Counted from the stretch's first letter, positions 1 through 12,694 are shown. The stretch is DNA of 64,000 nucleotides from Silene conica (GCA_029255685.2 CM055318.2:7135001-7199000); one strand, 5' to 3'. Made by a program: numbers and translations. Notes: generated from the letters alone by a model not told the origin.

Positions 1-2698
1 TTCCGAGGTTGAGGAAGTTGCAGAAGTTGGTATTGTCGGATAATCGGATATCCGGTGGGTTAGAGTGGTTGGTTGAAGCCGGGTTGGATTCGTTGAGGGA
101 TTTGGATTTGAGTAATAATCGGATTGGGTTTGTTGAGGATCTTGCTCCTTTGGCTGAGTTGAGGATTGTTTCGCTTGATTTGTATGAGTGTCCGGTTACC
201 AGAGGGGAGGATTATCGGGTTAGGGTTTTTGGGTTGATTAAGAGTTTGAGGTATTTGGATAAGATGGATGTTGAGGGGAGTGAACGGTTGGAGGAGTCTG
301 ATGAGGAGGAGGATGACGAGGAGGACGAGGACGAGGAGGAGGAAGTCGAGGAGGAAGTTGAGGATGTAGAGGAAGAGGATCCTGGGAGTGGGGAGGTTGA
401 TGGGGATGGGGACGGGGACGGGGATGGGTTGAGTATGGTTGGGTTGAGTAATGGGTTTGGTAGGGGGGAGGAGATTGTTGATGTAGACGAGGAAGAGAGC
501 GAGGCGGATGAGGAGGAAATGGTGATGGAGACTGTGGAGAGGAGGGAAAATGGGGTGTATAATGGAGAGGAGGATAGATATAGAGTGGAGGCTGTGGTGG
601 AGGATGAGGGGGATGGGGATGAGGAGGATGAGGAGTCAGCGGAGGAGATTGATGAGGACGATGGAGAGGAGGATGAGGATGTGGTAGAGGTACATGATGT
701 AGGTGATAGTGATGACGAGGAGGATGGTGAGGAGGGGGACGAGGAATTTGATGATGAGGAGGATGAAGAAGATGAGGTGGATAATGATGAGGTTGAGGTG
801 GCTGGAGGAGAGAGTTCTGGGAGATCGTCGAGTGATGGAGAGATTGATGGGCATGAACATGGGGAGGATGATGAGGATGATAATGGGGAGACAGGGGAGG
901 AGGTTGGTGTTGAGGATGTTAGAGATTCGGAATCTGAGGATGGGAATGATGATGATGATAATGATGTAGCTGGTGACGGTGATGGTGATGATGGGGAGGA
1001 TGAGGTATAACTAATTAATGAGTTCTGCCTTTTTGGGTTTTCTGATTTTAAGCTAGTTTGCACTCTGTTTGATTCTTTCGTGTCCAATGTGTGAAAATTG
1101 TGTGATTTGAGCTTAATTTTTCATTGCATGCCGGTTACTGTCCCGATTGATGCATGTTTTCGTTATGTGAATGATCTTTCTTACAAGTATTTTATCTATA
1201 GAGGACGAGATTGTGAAAAGCAGCGAACTTGTAGATTTTGGGGTTGATATGGTCCAATAAAGTGCCACTGGTTTGTTCATGAGTTTTGGGGGTATTAGCA
1301 TGGTCTTAATTTAGTTTTAAATGACGGGTGGTGGAGCTAAAAGATCAGATTATGAGATTGTTATTTGTTTTGGGTCATTAGCATGGTCTTAATTTAGGTC
1401 ATAAACTATACTGTTACCTGGCTAAATTTGATGGGTAAAACATCATATTCGAAGAATCCCTTATGTTTTAAGATCCCATGTCATATGTGAATATATCCTC
1501 TGCCGTTGGCTTAAATTTGATGTGTGTTTTAATTTTTGATTTAAAGGGTGTTTTGTTTCTTTGATCCTGGTTTTTGAACTTGTTTAATGCTTTAAGAAGT
1601 TGAGTTTCAAAGATTTTAAAGTGGGTATATTATTTTCCCGGGCTTTTGATTTATGTGTCTCTAATTATATTGCTCGGACCTTGTAAGATCCACCCCTGCT
1701 TGTAGTATCAATTTTTTTTATCATCTCCTTGTTCTATTGTTTCGTTAATGCCATGACAGACTCAGGTGATTGTAAATGGCTTCTGTGTGAATTTTCCTGA
1801 ATGGCACATAATATTCATATAACAAGTTTCCATGGATATTTTTAGCTGTTCTTCCCATGGTTGATTGTCAGTTGCATCCTTGACTATTTTTAGACTTTGT
1901 GGGTATAGTGTGGTTGGTACTTGTGATTGTGGCCTAATTTTCAGCAAATTGACAACGATGGTATTTGTACTCTTTCTTTCCGAAGACTGTCTGCCTTGTC
2001 TAGTTGACAATATTGTGTTCATACACCTGTATGCATTGGAGTATGTAGTTTGTTGTTCTGGTTTAATTTTGTATTTTGGAGACCATTGTTATGCTATTTT
2101 AAGTTGATTATATGTTCATATTTGGGTTGATGAAGATCTGGGCTGCTATCCCGATTGGTATCGATGATATTGTTGGTTCATTTTTCTGTATTTTGTTGTT
2201 GATGGTTCTGGGCATTGTTTTTTCAAGATGTGTTTCTGTGTTCAATCAATTATTATCTTACCTCTCTCTTGGTTGCTGTTTGCTGTTCTTCGCTGGAAGC
2301 GTTAATGGTGGTCTTTGTTGTTTATGTGCCTGTCTGCAACGGCAGCCTAGATTGATTTTTGATTGTTATTTTCATCAAAGTTTGTTTCTTTCTGTATCCT
2401 GTTGTAATGATGTTGTGTATGGCTATGGCAGGAAGAAGATGGAGAAGAAGGCTACTTAGTCCAACGGGTCAGACAACCCACAGATGGAGGTAATGATGTT
2501 GGAGAAGGAGAGGAAATTGATGAAGAAGAAGAAGAAGAAGATGATGATGGAGAAGCAGAGGAAATTGATGAGGAAGATGATGACCTAGGAGAAGGCCAGG
2601 TCATGGCACCGGCTACCTCTCAACCAAAAAGAAAAAGAGACGACACAGACAACGACGAAGACGAAGACGACAGTAGATCTCCGAAAAAGCATCACTGA
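1..2698 (+). CDS. ANP32-related acidic LRR nuclear phosphoprotein (5' partial)
   Basis: The gene is cut by the window start. Exons are about 3..1004 and 2432..2698, with a 1427-bp GT-AG intron (1005..2431) in phase 0. The first part shows leucine-rich repeats (LRKLQKLVLSDNRI, LRDLDLSNNRIG) and an LRR-cap-like stretch (YRVRVFGLIKSLRYLD). About 230 residues almost entirely of Asp/Glu follow. Exon 2 continues the acidic tail (starting EEDGEEGYLVQ) and ends in a basic KRKR...SPKKHH tail before the stop at 2696-2698. This order of LRR, acidic tail and C-terminal nuclear-localisation-like basic patch is that of the ANP32 family: nuclear histone-binding, phosphatase-inhibitor type proteins. The plant function is less well defined. 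The apparent stop at 1008-1010 lies inside the intron, so the acidic exon should not be annotated as ending there. The N-terminus and any earlier exons are outside the window. Confidence 0.9.
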
Positions 2699-3756
2699 CA
2701 CCACCACCACCATCTTCATCTCCTTCTTCCATGGCGGTGTCCCGTGTTGCTATTCTCAGATTGGGTAGGCAGGTTTTTTGTTTAGGGAGAGGATCGGTGT
2801 TTGAACAGTGATTCGGTTAAATTAGGAGGGAAAACATGTACCCTGATAATAGGTTTTCAAATGATGTTCAAAAAGTGGTTACTCATAGGGTTTTGGCTCC
2901 CTTTGGTTGGTGTCTAAACTATGATGATATAGCCGTTAGTTTGATATTTGAATGACAGTTAAAATGAAGGGTTCAAATGTTGAAGTAGTTAGTTAATTTA
3001 AAGAGGGAAAATATTTGTATGAATTCAATTCCCGGTATTCCCTTGTTGCCTCCTCTTACTTGTTCCAACAGAAGTTTTAATTGGACAATTTTGTATAAAA
3101 AGCTTTCTTTATAGACCTCTTTTGTAAATCATGCTCAACTCCATGGGTATTTCCGTCTTTTTGGCTTTTCGTCCTTTATACTCTTTCTTTAATATATTGT
3201 CTCGTTGGTGTAGTATTGTTTAGTACTGAAGTACCTCTTAAATGATGGCAAAGTGGAAATATTGAATATTTTTGGTTAATTGTCACTACGTAAAGGTTAT
3301 CCATGGAATCTAATCATTTTCCCTTTTGGGCTGGTAATGTATTGATTTTCGGTTTATTATGATGGAAGGGCTTTGGGCTTTTGTTCTTTTGGGCCAAATT
3401 TGCATCAAAATTTTGTAACCAATCAATACCAATAGCGGGTTGGATTGGGTTATGCGAGATTCAAACAGATCACTTGCTTCTTCGATCATCGATCCTTATC
3501 GAAACCTGATCCATTATGCTTTTTCGAAATCCATTCCGTAATCCAAAACTCGCCCCGAAACTTGATCAAGAAGGAGTTGGGTTTGAATTGAATTTTGTCC
3601 TTCGGATTGATTCGGTTTCGGTTTCGGTTTCGGTTCGGAATGAACCACAATTGCCATCCCTTGTCCCATATGCAATGAGATAAGATATTCCAATACGTGT
3701 GTTTCATTTTGTTGTGCTTTCCATCACTCCTTTTGATACTCTCTAATCCCCCTACT
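2699..3756. other. Intergenic: ANP32 3' UTR and RIQ-like promoter
   Basis: No convincing coding region is seen on either strand. The first 300 bases or so are probably the 3' UTR of the upstream gene; the last few hundred are the upstream region of the DUF1118 gene. A GGTTTC hexamer is repeated about four times near 3611-3635. No TE ends were recognised. Confidence 0.5.
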
Positions 3757-4254
3757 ATGTTGTTATCTCCTCCATCAACTTCACTCACCGCCCCGGTTAA
3801 CCGTCACAATGGCATTTTCGCCGGGAACTTACGCCGCTTTTCATACTCACCAGCATTAAAGGTGGTAGCAATGGCAAAAGGAACAAGCAACGAGCCTGAA
3901 GTCAGTATAGCCGAGATAGCAGCAATAGGCGGAGGCTTAATCTCAGCCCCGGTAATCGGATGGTCCCTGTACACGCTTAAGACGACCGGGTGTGGACTCC
4001 CGCCTGGACCAGGTGGGTCAATAGGTGCTCTGGAAGGGGTTAGCTACCTGGCTGTATTGGGTATAATTGGGTGGTCATTGTATACCAAGTCGAAAACAGG
4101 GTCTGGTCTGCCGAATGGACCGTTTGGTTTGCTGGGTGCTGTAGAAGGGGTGTCGTATCTGAGCTTGCTCGCGATTATTGTGGTGTTTGGTCTGCAGTTT
4201 TTTCAGACGGGTTCGATCCCTGGTCCACTTCCTGGAGATCAGTGTTTCGGCTAG
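3757..4254 (+). CDS. Plastid-targeted DUF1118 / RIQ-like thylakoid membrane protein
   Basis: This is an intronless gene of 165 residues. I chose the ATG at 3757 because the sequence after it (MLLSPPSTSLTAP, then Ser/Arg/Asn-rich with no acidic residues) is a typical chloroplast transit peptide; an upstream in-frame ATG at 3697 would add a 20-residue hydrophobic stretch. A mature start near VVAMAKG (about residue 37) is plausible. The rest holds three hydrophobic segments, each followed by a Thr-Gly/Pro loop (TGCGLPPGP, TGSGLPNGP, TGSIPGPLP), and ends DQCFG. From memory this resembles the Arabidopsis DUF1118 proteins RIQ1/RIQ2, grana-located thylakoid proteins that affect non-photochemical quenching and LHCII organisation. 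The family call rests on recognising the sequence pattern, not on a search. A 37-residue internal repeat is described in the findings. Confidence 0.65.
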   Translation: MLLSPPSTSLTAPVNRHNGIFAGNLRRFSYSPALKVVAMAKGTSNEPEVSIAEIAAIGGGLISAPVIGWSLYTLKTTGCGLPPGPGGSIGALEGVSYLAVLGIIGWSLYTKSKTGSGLPNGPFGLLGAVEGVSYLSLLAIIVVFGLQFFQTGSIPGPLPGDQCFG

Positions 4255-5335
4255 TTTCATAAATATAGTCAAATGTTTATTATCTTTGTTAAATACTTCA
4301 TTTTGATCTGATCCAGCATTTGTTCTAGCTCAAATCGATATAATTAAAGTTGTCGCGGTATGCTTAAGGGTATTAGATTGTTTAAATAGTTGTACTTAGT
4401 TGTTGTTGATTGTTACTGTACCTAGCAATGGAGCCTAAACTAGTTAGTTGGTCGCTACGCGCCAAGCGAGGCGCGATCTATTTAATCTGCTTATATCGTT
4501 GACAGTTTGCTTGATTATCGTCATTGCCATTCAGTTCTTCTTCACTTCATCATCTCCATTTACATGGTAGAGGACTACTGGCGTGCTGATCTTTGGTTGA
4601 AATAACCTCGTCGAGTTGATTGTGGTGGATTGTTTTTTATGCTATTCGAATTAACATACATAATAATGCTGCGTAGAACACTTAGACGATGTCCTTAAGA
4701 CCATCCTAAGCAAGGTCACCAAGAAGGTCGCGGCTTTTTTGGGTCCTGGAACGTAATTAAGTAACTAATTTGGGTAACCTTGAAGATTTGGACGTCAAAT
4801 AAGGTGGTGACCTTAATGGTCATCATTGACGGGTCAAAATGTTATTGACTTAACACATTATTTGGTGGGGTAGAGATCATGATCTCCTCGACTCCTAAGT
4901 TACCAACGCTTTGTTGAAGTATAAGGGTTTGCTTTGCTACCTGAATAGAGAAAACTTTAAAACTTGAAAGAGTAAACAAAATTTAAGCCCGACTTTTGAA
5001 AAAAAATATATGCTTCGTATTTTTCCAGAACGATTAATGTAATCACACAGAAACTCTAGATTATCAAGGAATAACGGTTTAGATGATCTTTGTACATAGT
5101 TTTCGGTATCAAAGTCGACTAATCCCGAGGTTCCAAGTTCAATTCCTGCAAATAATTGGAATCCGCCAATATCTATCAAACGAATTTCAACACATGGTAA
5201 ATGTCTCAATTTGAAAATATATTATTTATAATCATATTAGTACTAATCTTCCTGTCAAATTCAAATATAACCCAACCCAAACCCTGTCATATTTGCTCAT
5301 TTACAACCTAGTTAGTCTCACTGAAGACGGGTACT

Positions 5336-5475
5336 ATCAGTCATAAGTTGAGGACGGATAATACCTTCTCACGATATTACAAATGCGAGGGCAAGTGAGG
5401 TGCTCCATTTAAATTCCACTTAATTTGCCACTTGCATATTAAGGACATTATCCGTCCCCAATTTATGACGGTTAG
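5336..5475. repeat. Small inverted-repeat (MITE-like) element
   Basis: The left arm near 5339 reads GTCATAAGTTGAGGACGG. The right arm near 5450-5470 is its near-perfect reverse complement (CCGTCCCCAATTTATGAC). The arms are about 100 bases apart. No target duplication was identified, so exact ends are uncertain. Confidence 0.45.
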
Positions 5476-5869
5476 TTTTCCTCTGTGTTTAGGACCTCTA
5501 TTATTTCCGAGTCATAAATATGACAAAAATCTGGACGTTGGAATTGGTAAGGTGACATGCGAGGACGGGAAGTCCGTATTGGATTAAAGAGCATAAGAAG
5601 GAGGGGCCACACAGTGGAATCCAGTTGGGTGAAAATGATAGGTAAAATTGGAAGTGTTTGAGGTAACCTAGCCATTACTGATCAACGAGTCTCTCTCACG
5701 ACGGATATATTCCGCTTAAGTTAAGACGGGTTAAGCAGTTACCAGTCTTACCACTTGTATCCATCACACAAAAATGAAAAAAATCTAGAAAATATATAAA
5801 TAAGTTATTATTTAACCCATTTTCAGCTTAAAACGAATAATTCCGTCTGACTATGTGATTACTAATACT

Positions 5870-6050
5870 ACATGCATTGCATATGCATTACCAAATTAAC
5901 TGACCGACAATCCTATGCAATGCAATGCATTGCATGCAGTGTAATGCGCACTCTCAGTCTCAGACTCTCACATCAATATTTATAATCCAGCAGGCTATAG
6001 CCTACGCCCTACAGCAGTACAGCCTATATGCCTATATGCCTATATCAGCA
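5870..6050. repeat. Simple-sequence patch: GCATTGCA words and TATATGCC units
   Basis: Overlapping ATGCATTGCA/TGCAATGCA words lie between about 5872 and 5945. A short tandem array of CCTATATG units lies near 6021-6047. No function is implied. Confidence 0.6.
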
Positions 6051-7455
6051 TTACTGTTATGGATTGAGCTTGTCATTTTGATTGGCTTTCATGTAGCCAC
6101 GATTCTTTCCAAAAGCTATTATTTGACCCTTTACTGTTTTGCCATGTCATTATTTAATAATATATCATTGTCATGACCATAGTAAGTGAAATGTTACTTT
6201 CATCGTTTCATGTACGATCATATAATGTTTTCAACTTTTTCATCGTTCATTATCTTTATAGCAATAGAACGACCCAAATTTGAGATAGAAAATATCGGTC
6301 ACAACTACTCACGAGCTTAAAATTAGTAAAGTGATATGTTTTTATCTTATCTACCTACTTACTTGGATAATACTTAACTCGTTTTCAGTTTGTTACAGAT
6401 ATGAGAATTTGTGATAACAATATAGAAATTTCTCTCAATAGAACTTTATCCATTCTAACTTGTAAAACCCATGTTTTTTCGGCGGAAATAGTTGAACTAA
6501 ACTAAATCAAGTTGAAGTGGACTGAGTGGAAGCTAAACTGAATTAAAGTTTGTTAAGTTGAATAAAGTTGAGTTGAAGTGAGCTGAATGAGACATGTAAT
6601 AAAGAGGAAAAAAACTAGACCTAAGTGTATAGCGGGTCAAATGCTACTTTATAAAGGTAGATGAGACGAGAGTTTGTCATTTATAAGCATTTTGTTTTTT
6701 TTGTTTGCTCATTTATCTATTTAACCCGTTTTATTACTTAGGACATATTTTCCTTAAACAAGAATTTATAAGAAATGCAGAAATCAACCAAGTGGTGTTA
6801 ATTCAGGGTAATTGGGTTAAACCTTGAAACTTACAGAAATGCAGGAGTTGAGAGGTCTCTGGTTCGACTACCAGGCAATGACCACTTGGCTACTGCAACC
6901 CTTAAAGGTATGACTTACATGGTCCATGTGGGAGTGTATGGGTTCGAGGATTCATCCCCTCGTCATAAAAAGTTTTTTATAAAATCTAAATTGTTTGGTA
7001 AATAAAAAATGAAGGCGTATTAATTATATATGATGATAGAATTTATGAAATTTGAATTTATTTTGACTCATTTATTTGTTGTCTAGGTTATTTGTTTATC
7101 ATTTTATACTTAAAACTCTTTTCAAAAGTAATTTGAAATAATTTGAAGTGATTTTTTTTTTTTAAATTTCTGGTAAAATCAAATGTAAATAACCCGATTA
7201 GTTTTAGTTGACGATTTGTGAGTGAGATGGTACACTACATAGACAAGTAGCTCCTAGCTAGGAAGTGAATAAGAGAGGGCCCTTGCAAAAGCTTGCAATA
7301 GCTGGACAGATAGCAATGGGCCTTAAATAACGGCCCACATTCCAACTCAATCGAAAACGGGCCACTAATATCCACATTTTTCTGGAGCTTCAATTCTGTA
7401 TTTAAGACCCTCATTCTTGCACTGAAATAATCATTATTAGTACAAAAATATAACC

Positions 7456-9288
7456 ATGGAATTGTCAAGGAAAATGCATGCTACCATTGTCTTATATCTT
7501 ATGTTGTTATCTCTTTCCGTCTCGGCCAAACCCGCTACATTTCTACAAGATTTCAAGGTCGCTTGGGAGGATTCTCATGTTAAGGTTGTCGAAGGTGGTA
7601 CCGCCATTCAACTCAGACTCGATCAAAATTCAGGTACTTATTGTTTCGAGTTTTTGTGTTGGAAAATGAGTTAGCGCTTCAAAAGTCCTTTAAAAGGAAA
7701 ATTAGTTGGTACGAGTGGTACGAGTGGCACGAGTTACGACCCATGTGGAATAACGCGATATAATATTTTAAAATTGTTTTATTTGTTTTAAATGAAGGAT
7801 GCGGATTTGCCTCGAAATATAAGTACATGTATGGACGTGTTAGCATGAAAATCAAGCTTGTTCCTGGTGATTCAGCTGGCACTGTTACTGCATTCTATGT
7901 AAGTTGTTTTGATACGACAAACGATACGATTAATCCCTTTATCCCGTTCATTTATTTACCGTTTTTAGTCTGTGTTAGAAGTATTTTAATAAAATGTACA
8001 AGTTACTAATGTCATTTACAAGTACTTAAGTGCTTAAATTTGTTATACGGAGTATATGAAATGTATACTGAACTGAACTGAACTGAACAGAAGAGGTAGA
8101 ATACGGGTGTATGCACGAAAAATGAAATGTTGTTAAATTGTTATGTTTATGCAGATGAACTCGGACGCAAATGTGACACACAATGAGCTAGACTTCGAGT
8201 TCCTAGGAAATCGATCAGGGCAACCGTATACAGTTCAAACTAACGTATTTGCTGAAGGAAAGGGAGAAAGGGAGCAAAGAGTTAACCTTTGGTTTGATCC
8301 TTCGCTCGCTTATCACACCTACTCTATCTTATGGAACCATCACCATATTGTGTAAGTCCTTATTTCTTTTCGGTTTATTTTAATTTAGTCTGGATTCGAG
8401 TTGGAATAAAGCACGCTTGCAAACTAAACAACCAATCCGACTCCAATCACCATATTTTGTAATGTATAAGGTCCTGTTCTTTTCGACTGAAACGAGCTGA
8501 ATTGATTAATTGGAGTCAAGCTTAATTGAACTAAATTGAGTGGAACTGAAGTGAACTGAATTTAATTATATTAAAAGTTAATTTTGTGAAGAGATTAATT
8601 GAACATAATTTATGTAACGTACATAAAACCTAACGGAATATAGCCAAGAAAAATTGAAAAGAGCTGAAATTAAGTTAGAAAGAACAGGGCCTAAGTCCTA
8701 GACTCGGGACCTTGGTCCTTGGTAAAAGGTGTAATAAACCTAGAACGTGATTTGCAGATTATCATGTATGCTGACTAGGTAGTTTACCTAGCGCACACGT
8801 GATAAGAAAAGTCGCGACTAAGTTTTATTTCCACCATCAATTGTTGTTGGACCACCTACCTAAACATGTTTTTGTTATGATATATATACAGATTCATGGT
8901 GGATGAAGTGCCCATAAGAGTGTACAAGAACAACGAAGCAAAAGGAATTCCGTACCCAAAATCGACACCAATGGGGGTATATTCGACATTATGGGAGGCC
9001 GATAATTGGGCAACCCGTGGCGGATTAGAGAAAATTGATTGGAGTAAGGCCCCCTTTTTGGCATACTATAGAGACTTTGATATTGAAGGTTGTCCTGTCC
9101 CTGGACCAATGTCCTGTACTTCTAACCCTACCAATTTATGGGAACGTAGTCCAACCTACACCGATTTAACCCCGGCTCAAGCTAGGTCTTATCGTTGGGT
9201 TCGCATGAACCATATGGTTTATGATTATTGTACCGATAAACCACGTTATCCTGTACCACCACCTGAATGTGTAGCCGGTTTTTATTAG
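7456..9288 (+). CDS. XTH9: Xyloglucan endotransglucosylase/hydrolase, XTH9-like
   Basis: The CDS is join(7456..7633, 7798..7898, 8155..8351, 8892..9288), 290 residues. All three introns are GT-AG and all codons are restored at the junctions. The start ATG has the context ACCATGG and is followed by a signal peptide (about 24 residues, ending SVSA before KPATFLQDF), so the protein is secreted to the wall. It is a GH16 enzyme that cuts and religates xyloglucan chains. Exon 3 carries the catalytic strand [11 protein letters not shown], with the ExDxE acids intact, followed at once by the NRS glycosylation site usual in the family. Exon 4 carries [17 protein letters not shown] and the XET C-terminal domain ([13 protein letters not shown]...PPPEC). 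The similarity I recognise is to Arabidopsis XTH9 (length, [24 protein letters not shown]). The first residues of the catalytic motif are HN instead of the commonest HD. Intron 3 holds a MITE. Confidence 0.93.
8470..8691 (+). mobile_element. PIF/Harbinger-like MITE in XTH intron 3
   Basis: The element is 222 bp, starts GGTCCTGTTCTTTTCGACT and ends AGAAAGAACAGGGCC. It is flanked by TAA on both sides (8467-8469 and 8692-8694). The interior is rich in GAACTGAA/GAATTGA words. Related copies lie at 32232, 42380 and 57279. Confidence 0.8.
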
Positions 9289-12200
9289 CACTTATTATGA
9301 TCGTGCTCGTACTCGTGCTCGTGCGTATCCTTATAATACGAGCGATTGTACCGTTTGATGGTGGTACTCTTGTAAATGTCCTATGTATATTGTTCTCAAA
9401 TATGTCTTTTATATTTGTGTAATTAATTTCGAAAGTGATACAAAATATGTAAAGTCGAGTGATAAATAAATTAAGAGGTGTTTATCGAATTTCTGAATTT
9501 TCGGAGCGTAGTACAAGCTAAAGACTTATTTGTGATTAACATAATGTACATTTATTAATGTCATTTTCACATTTGTAAAGATGTTTATGACATAATTGAA
9601 AATTATGTATAGTTAGTTGGAATTTTAATCCTTAAAAATGTGTCTATTAGAAATTGATCGGAGGTCATATTAGCAATCAAATCAAATTAAAGGAGTGAAT
9701 ATCATCTATTCAAAAATCACATAAATAGAGTGTCGGCTCGGCACCATTTATAGCTATGGTACTATTTTGGATTATTTGTCAATCTACAATGCAAGACTAA
9801 CGGTCACTTTTCGTCTAAAATTTTAGACGGAAATATATAAAAGCAGTGGCAATAGTAGAACTTTATATCAAGTTTTTCATATTTTCAAGTTATTTTCACA
9901 AATTACTAATGGCAAGTGCAATGAAAAGAACCTTTTATAAAGTTTTTCCTTTGCCATGTCATTTTTTGACAATCGAATTACAAATTTTTTGAGACAATGG
10001 AAAAACTTATAGTAAAAATTTCCCATAAGAAAATTATTAATTATTTAATGTAATTAATTGGTTAATTAATCAAAAGTTTCTTGGGTTTTGAAAGAACTTG
10101 GTTTTTAATATCAAACCAAGTTTGTTTTTTAAAAGACAAACTTTTTAATGCAATGTGACAAATTTTTTTTAAGGGTTCTTATTTACAGACTCAATGCAAA
10201 AAACCTCCCATTGCAATTGCTCAAAGTTTTAAGAACTTAACATTACAATAGAAGAACTTTATTTAGTTCTTAATTAGGACCCACTATTAATTATCTTATC
10301 TTCCAGTAACTCTTGTGTGAGACCGTCTCACGCGTACCACGAGTTCATTTATTTGTATTAAATGAGAAATTTAATATAAAAACAGATGGTCTCATGGTGT
10401 GAGACGGTCTTATCGTAGAATTTGTGCTTATCTTCATAAACTTTTTTTTCTTGAAAGTTCTTATTTTGACAAACCCAATATGATGCACAATGGAAGAACT
10501 TTATTTATTTTTGAAGTTCTTATTGAAAAACTCAAGAATAAAAACTTCTATGGCTATTGCTCTAATTACTCCTCAATTTTAAAAATAATTGACGTTTTTA
10601 TTTTACGATGATATGAGCCTTTGAATTCAATTTCCACAAAAATATATTGTTTGAAAAATTATAAAACCACACCATAAAATACTTTGCGAATAGAGCTTTG
10701 ATATGAGTATACATTTCAATATATATAGTTAGTTTTATATTTTGAGAGATATTGAATAGGGACGTGAATGTCTCGAAAAGTGAGAATAACAATTAGAAAA
10801 AAAAAACAAATGTAGTATCTATAATTAGATGTAATTATAATAGTACATATTGTAATGTAATTTATGCTGATAACTTATTTTTCAATAGTAATCGCATTTA
10901 AGTGCAGAATAATGATCAAATTAGGTTTTCCTTTACATAAATGATCTCTCAAAAAGTTTGAATAGATAGATTTAAAAGACAACACAACATAATGTTACTC
11001 TAAAAATCTCTTATTATCCACAATAACGATGATGTTTGATCTTTTCTTTTAGATCTTCTCACTAAATTTTTCATTAATAATTCTATGTTGTCATAGAAAT
11101 AAAGGGAACGAGAAAAAAACATTGTTTTAGCCATAGGCTTCGCAAATATTTAATTTAATTTTAGATAACGACTCTCCTTAGAGTATGTCTACCGATTTGT
11201 AATATGTTATGTCATATCGAATCTAAAATAATACAGAGTACAAAGTAACTAATTTAGTTTCGATTATTAAAGCAAATTCATACATAATTCCCAACCATCA
11301 TAATTATTGTAATCCTTCAGTTTTTATTGTTATTGACGTCAATGCAAGAAAAAGGCCGCTTAGCGACCAACCTTTGAAATAATATAACAAGAACATATTT
11401 AATTAACTCGCTCCTTTTACATTATTTCTCTCGGTCATATTACATTAATTTCTTCCTATCGCCTATAAATTTATAATACTCCGTACTAAATAATTATTGA
11501 TGACTCAATCAACAATTATTGTAACATCATCGAAGTGTTGCTTCATTGCAAGTGCTAAAACCAAACGACAAAATCGATCAAATAGATCATTAAACATATC
11601 AAAATATTATGCAACTCGCAACATTCATAAATTAGTCAATAATATTTCTCAAATTTAATGTAATACTCCGTATAATTGAGTATAATTATCAGATAGTCAT
11701 GTCAATTGTCATAGATACAGGCTACGTTTACATAAGACTCATAACAACCGATTCTTGGCACTAATTCACACATACGAGTACATTCATACTGAATACGCAA
11801 ATTCTTATTTATGAGTGACATTTTTCTCACAAGTTTGCGATCTTTCAAAAATTGAAAGTGGGAGAACAATTGAAAAAACGACTCTATTTTTTTGGGACTT
11901 AATTTCAACTCATTTTAGATCGGTTGAGTTCACTATCATTCAATTATGTTAAGTTCAGTTAACTTAATGGAGCTAAACTTAACTGAACTGAACTTACTGG
12001 AGCTTGAACTAAACTGAAATAAAAGTTAATTTGTGAAAAGAAAAGTTGAATTGAACTGAACTGAATATAGCTAAACTGAATTGAACTGAGCTGAAATTAA
12101 GTCTAAAAGAACAACGGACATCATAACTCTTACTATACTTCAATTCAGTTCAGACTCATTCAATCCAATTCAGTTTAATTTTGTTCAACTCAACTCTATT

Positions 12201-12694
12201 AAATTCATGTTAAAAGGTTTTATTCCAAAAGAACAGGAACATGAGCCAAATTGGAGACGACTTATAAGAAATTACAAGCTTGTAATTGTAAGGACCATGA
12301 TCCAAGTCGAAGACGGCTTATAAGAAATTACAAACTTGTAATCGTAACAAACGTGATTTATTGTACATAATATGTCAATATAAAGCAAAATTAATTGGAC
12401 AAGTCAAAGTCTCAAAGCAATAATTTAAATGTGGGAATATAACATGCGGATTCACACGCATAAACTTCTTTAATTTGTGAACACCCAATAACAATTATTA
12501 AAATCATTTGTAATTAGATTCGCAACAATTAAACATTCCAGCCGCTCGCTCAATAATATGTACTTAATTTAATACGGGATATAGTTTTATTGACGAGAAA
12601 GTTGAACTAACTAAACTTATAAAAATTTGTTTAGGCATTTATTAAATTAGACATTAAAACATTGCACAATGTAGTCGGGTTATGTACGGATTAA
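9289..12694. other. Gene-free AT-rich spacer
   Basis: No coding region is supported. From about 9840 to 10570 AT-rich inverted-repeat material repeats the words AGAACTTTAT, AAGTTCTT and CAATG, interrupted near 10315-10411 by a short unit with GTGTGAGACCGTCTCAC and GTGTGAGACGGTCTTA. From about 11915 to 12240 lie two degenerate tracts of the GAACTGAACTGAA MITE family seen at 8470, without clear ends. The rest shows nothing I can name. Confidence 0.5.

Larger units (their letters stand above)
4255..7455. other. Intergenic region with small repeats
   Basis: There is no gene-like ORF in these 3.2 kb. The region holds a small inverted-repeat element (5336..5475), a simple-sequence patch (5870..6050), and a stretch at 6480-6620 rich in TTGAACTGAA/GAGTTGAA words that looks like a decayed copy of the MITE family at 8470. 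It also has a B-box-like GGTTCGACTACC near 6865. The last 150 bases are the XTH upstream region, with a weak TATA-like GTATTTAA near 7398. Confidence 0.5.

Noticed and set aside
212..1087. 291-residue Ser/Thr/Pro-rich ORF on the minus strand
   Set aside because: It is the exact antisense of the acidic ANP32 exon; GAG/GAT runs read as Ser/Leu/Ile on the other strand.
1865..2459. Hydrophobic Cys-rich ORFs at 1865-2107 and 2112-2459
   Set aside because: They lie in the ANP32 intron, which has T-rich plant intron composition; the second even runs through the acceptor site.
6790..6990. Possible tRNA-derived SINE (GGTTCGACTACC and GGGTTCGAGGATTC words)
   Set aside because: No convincing A box at the right distance, no tail and no target duplication.
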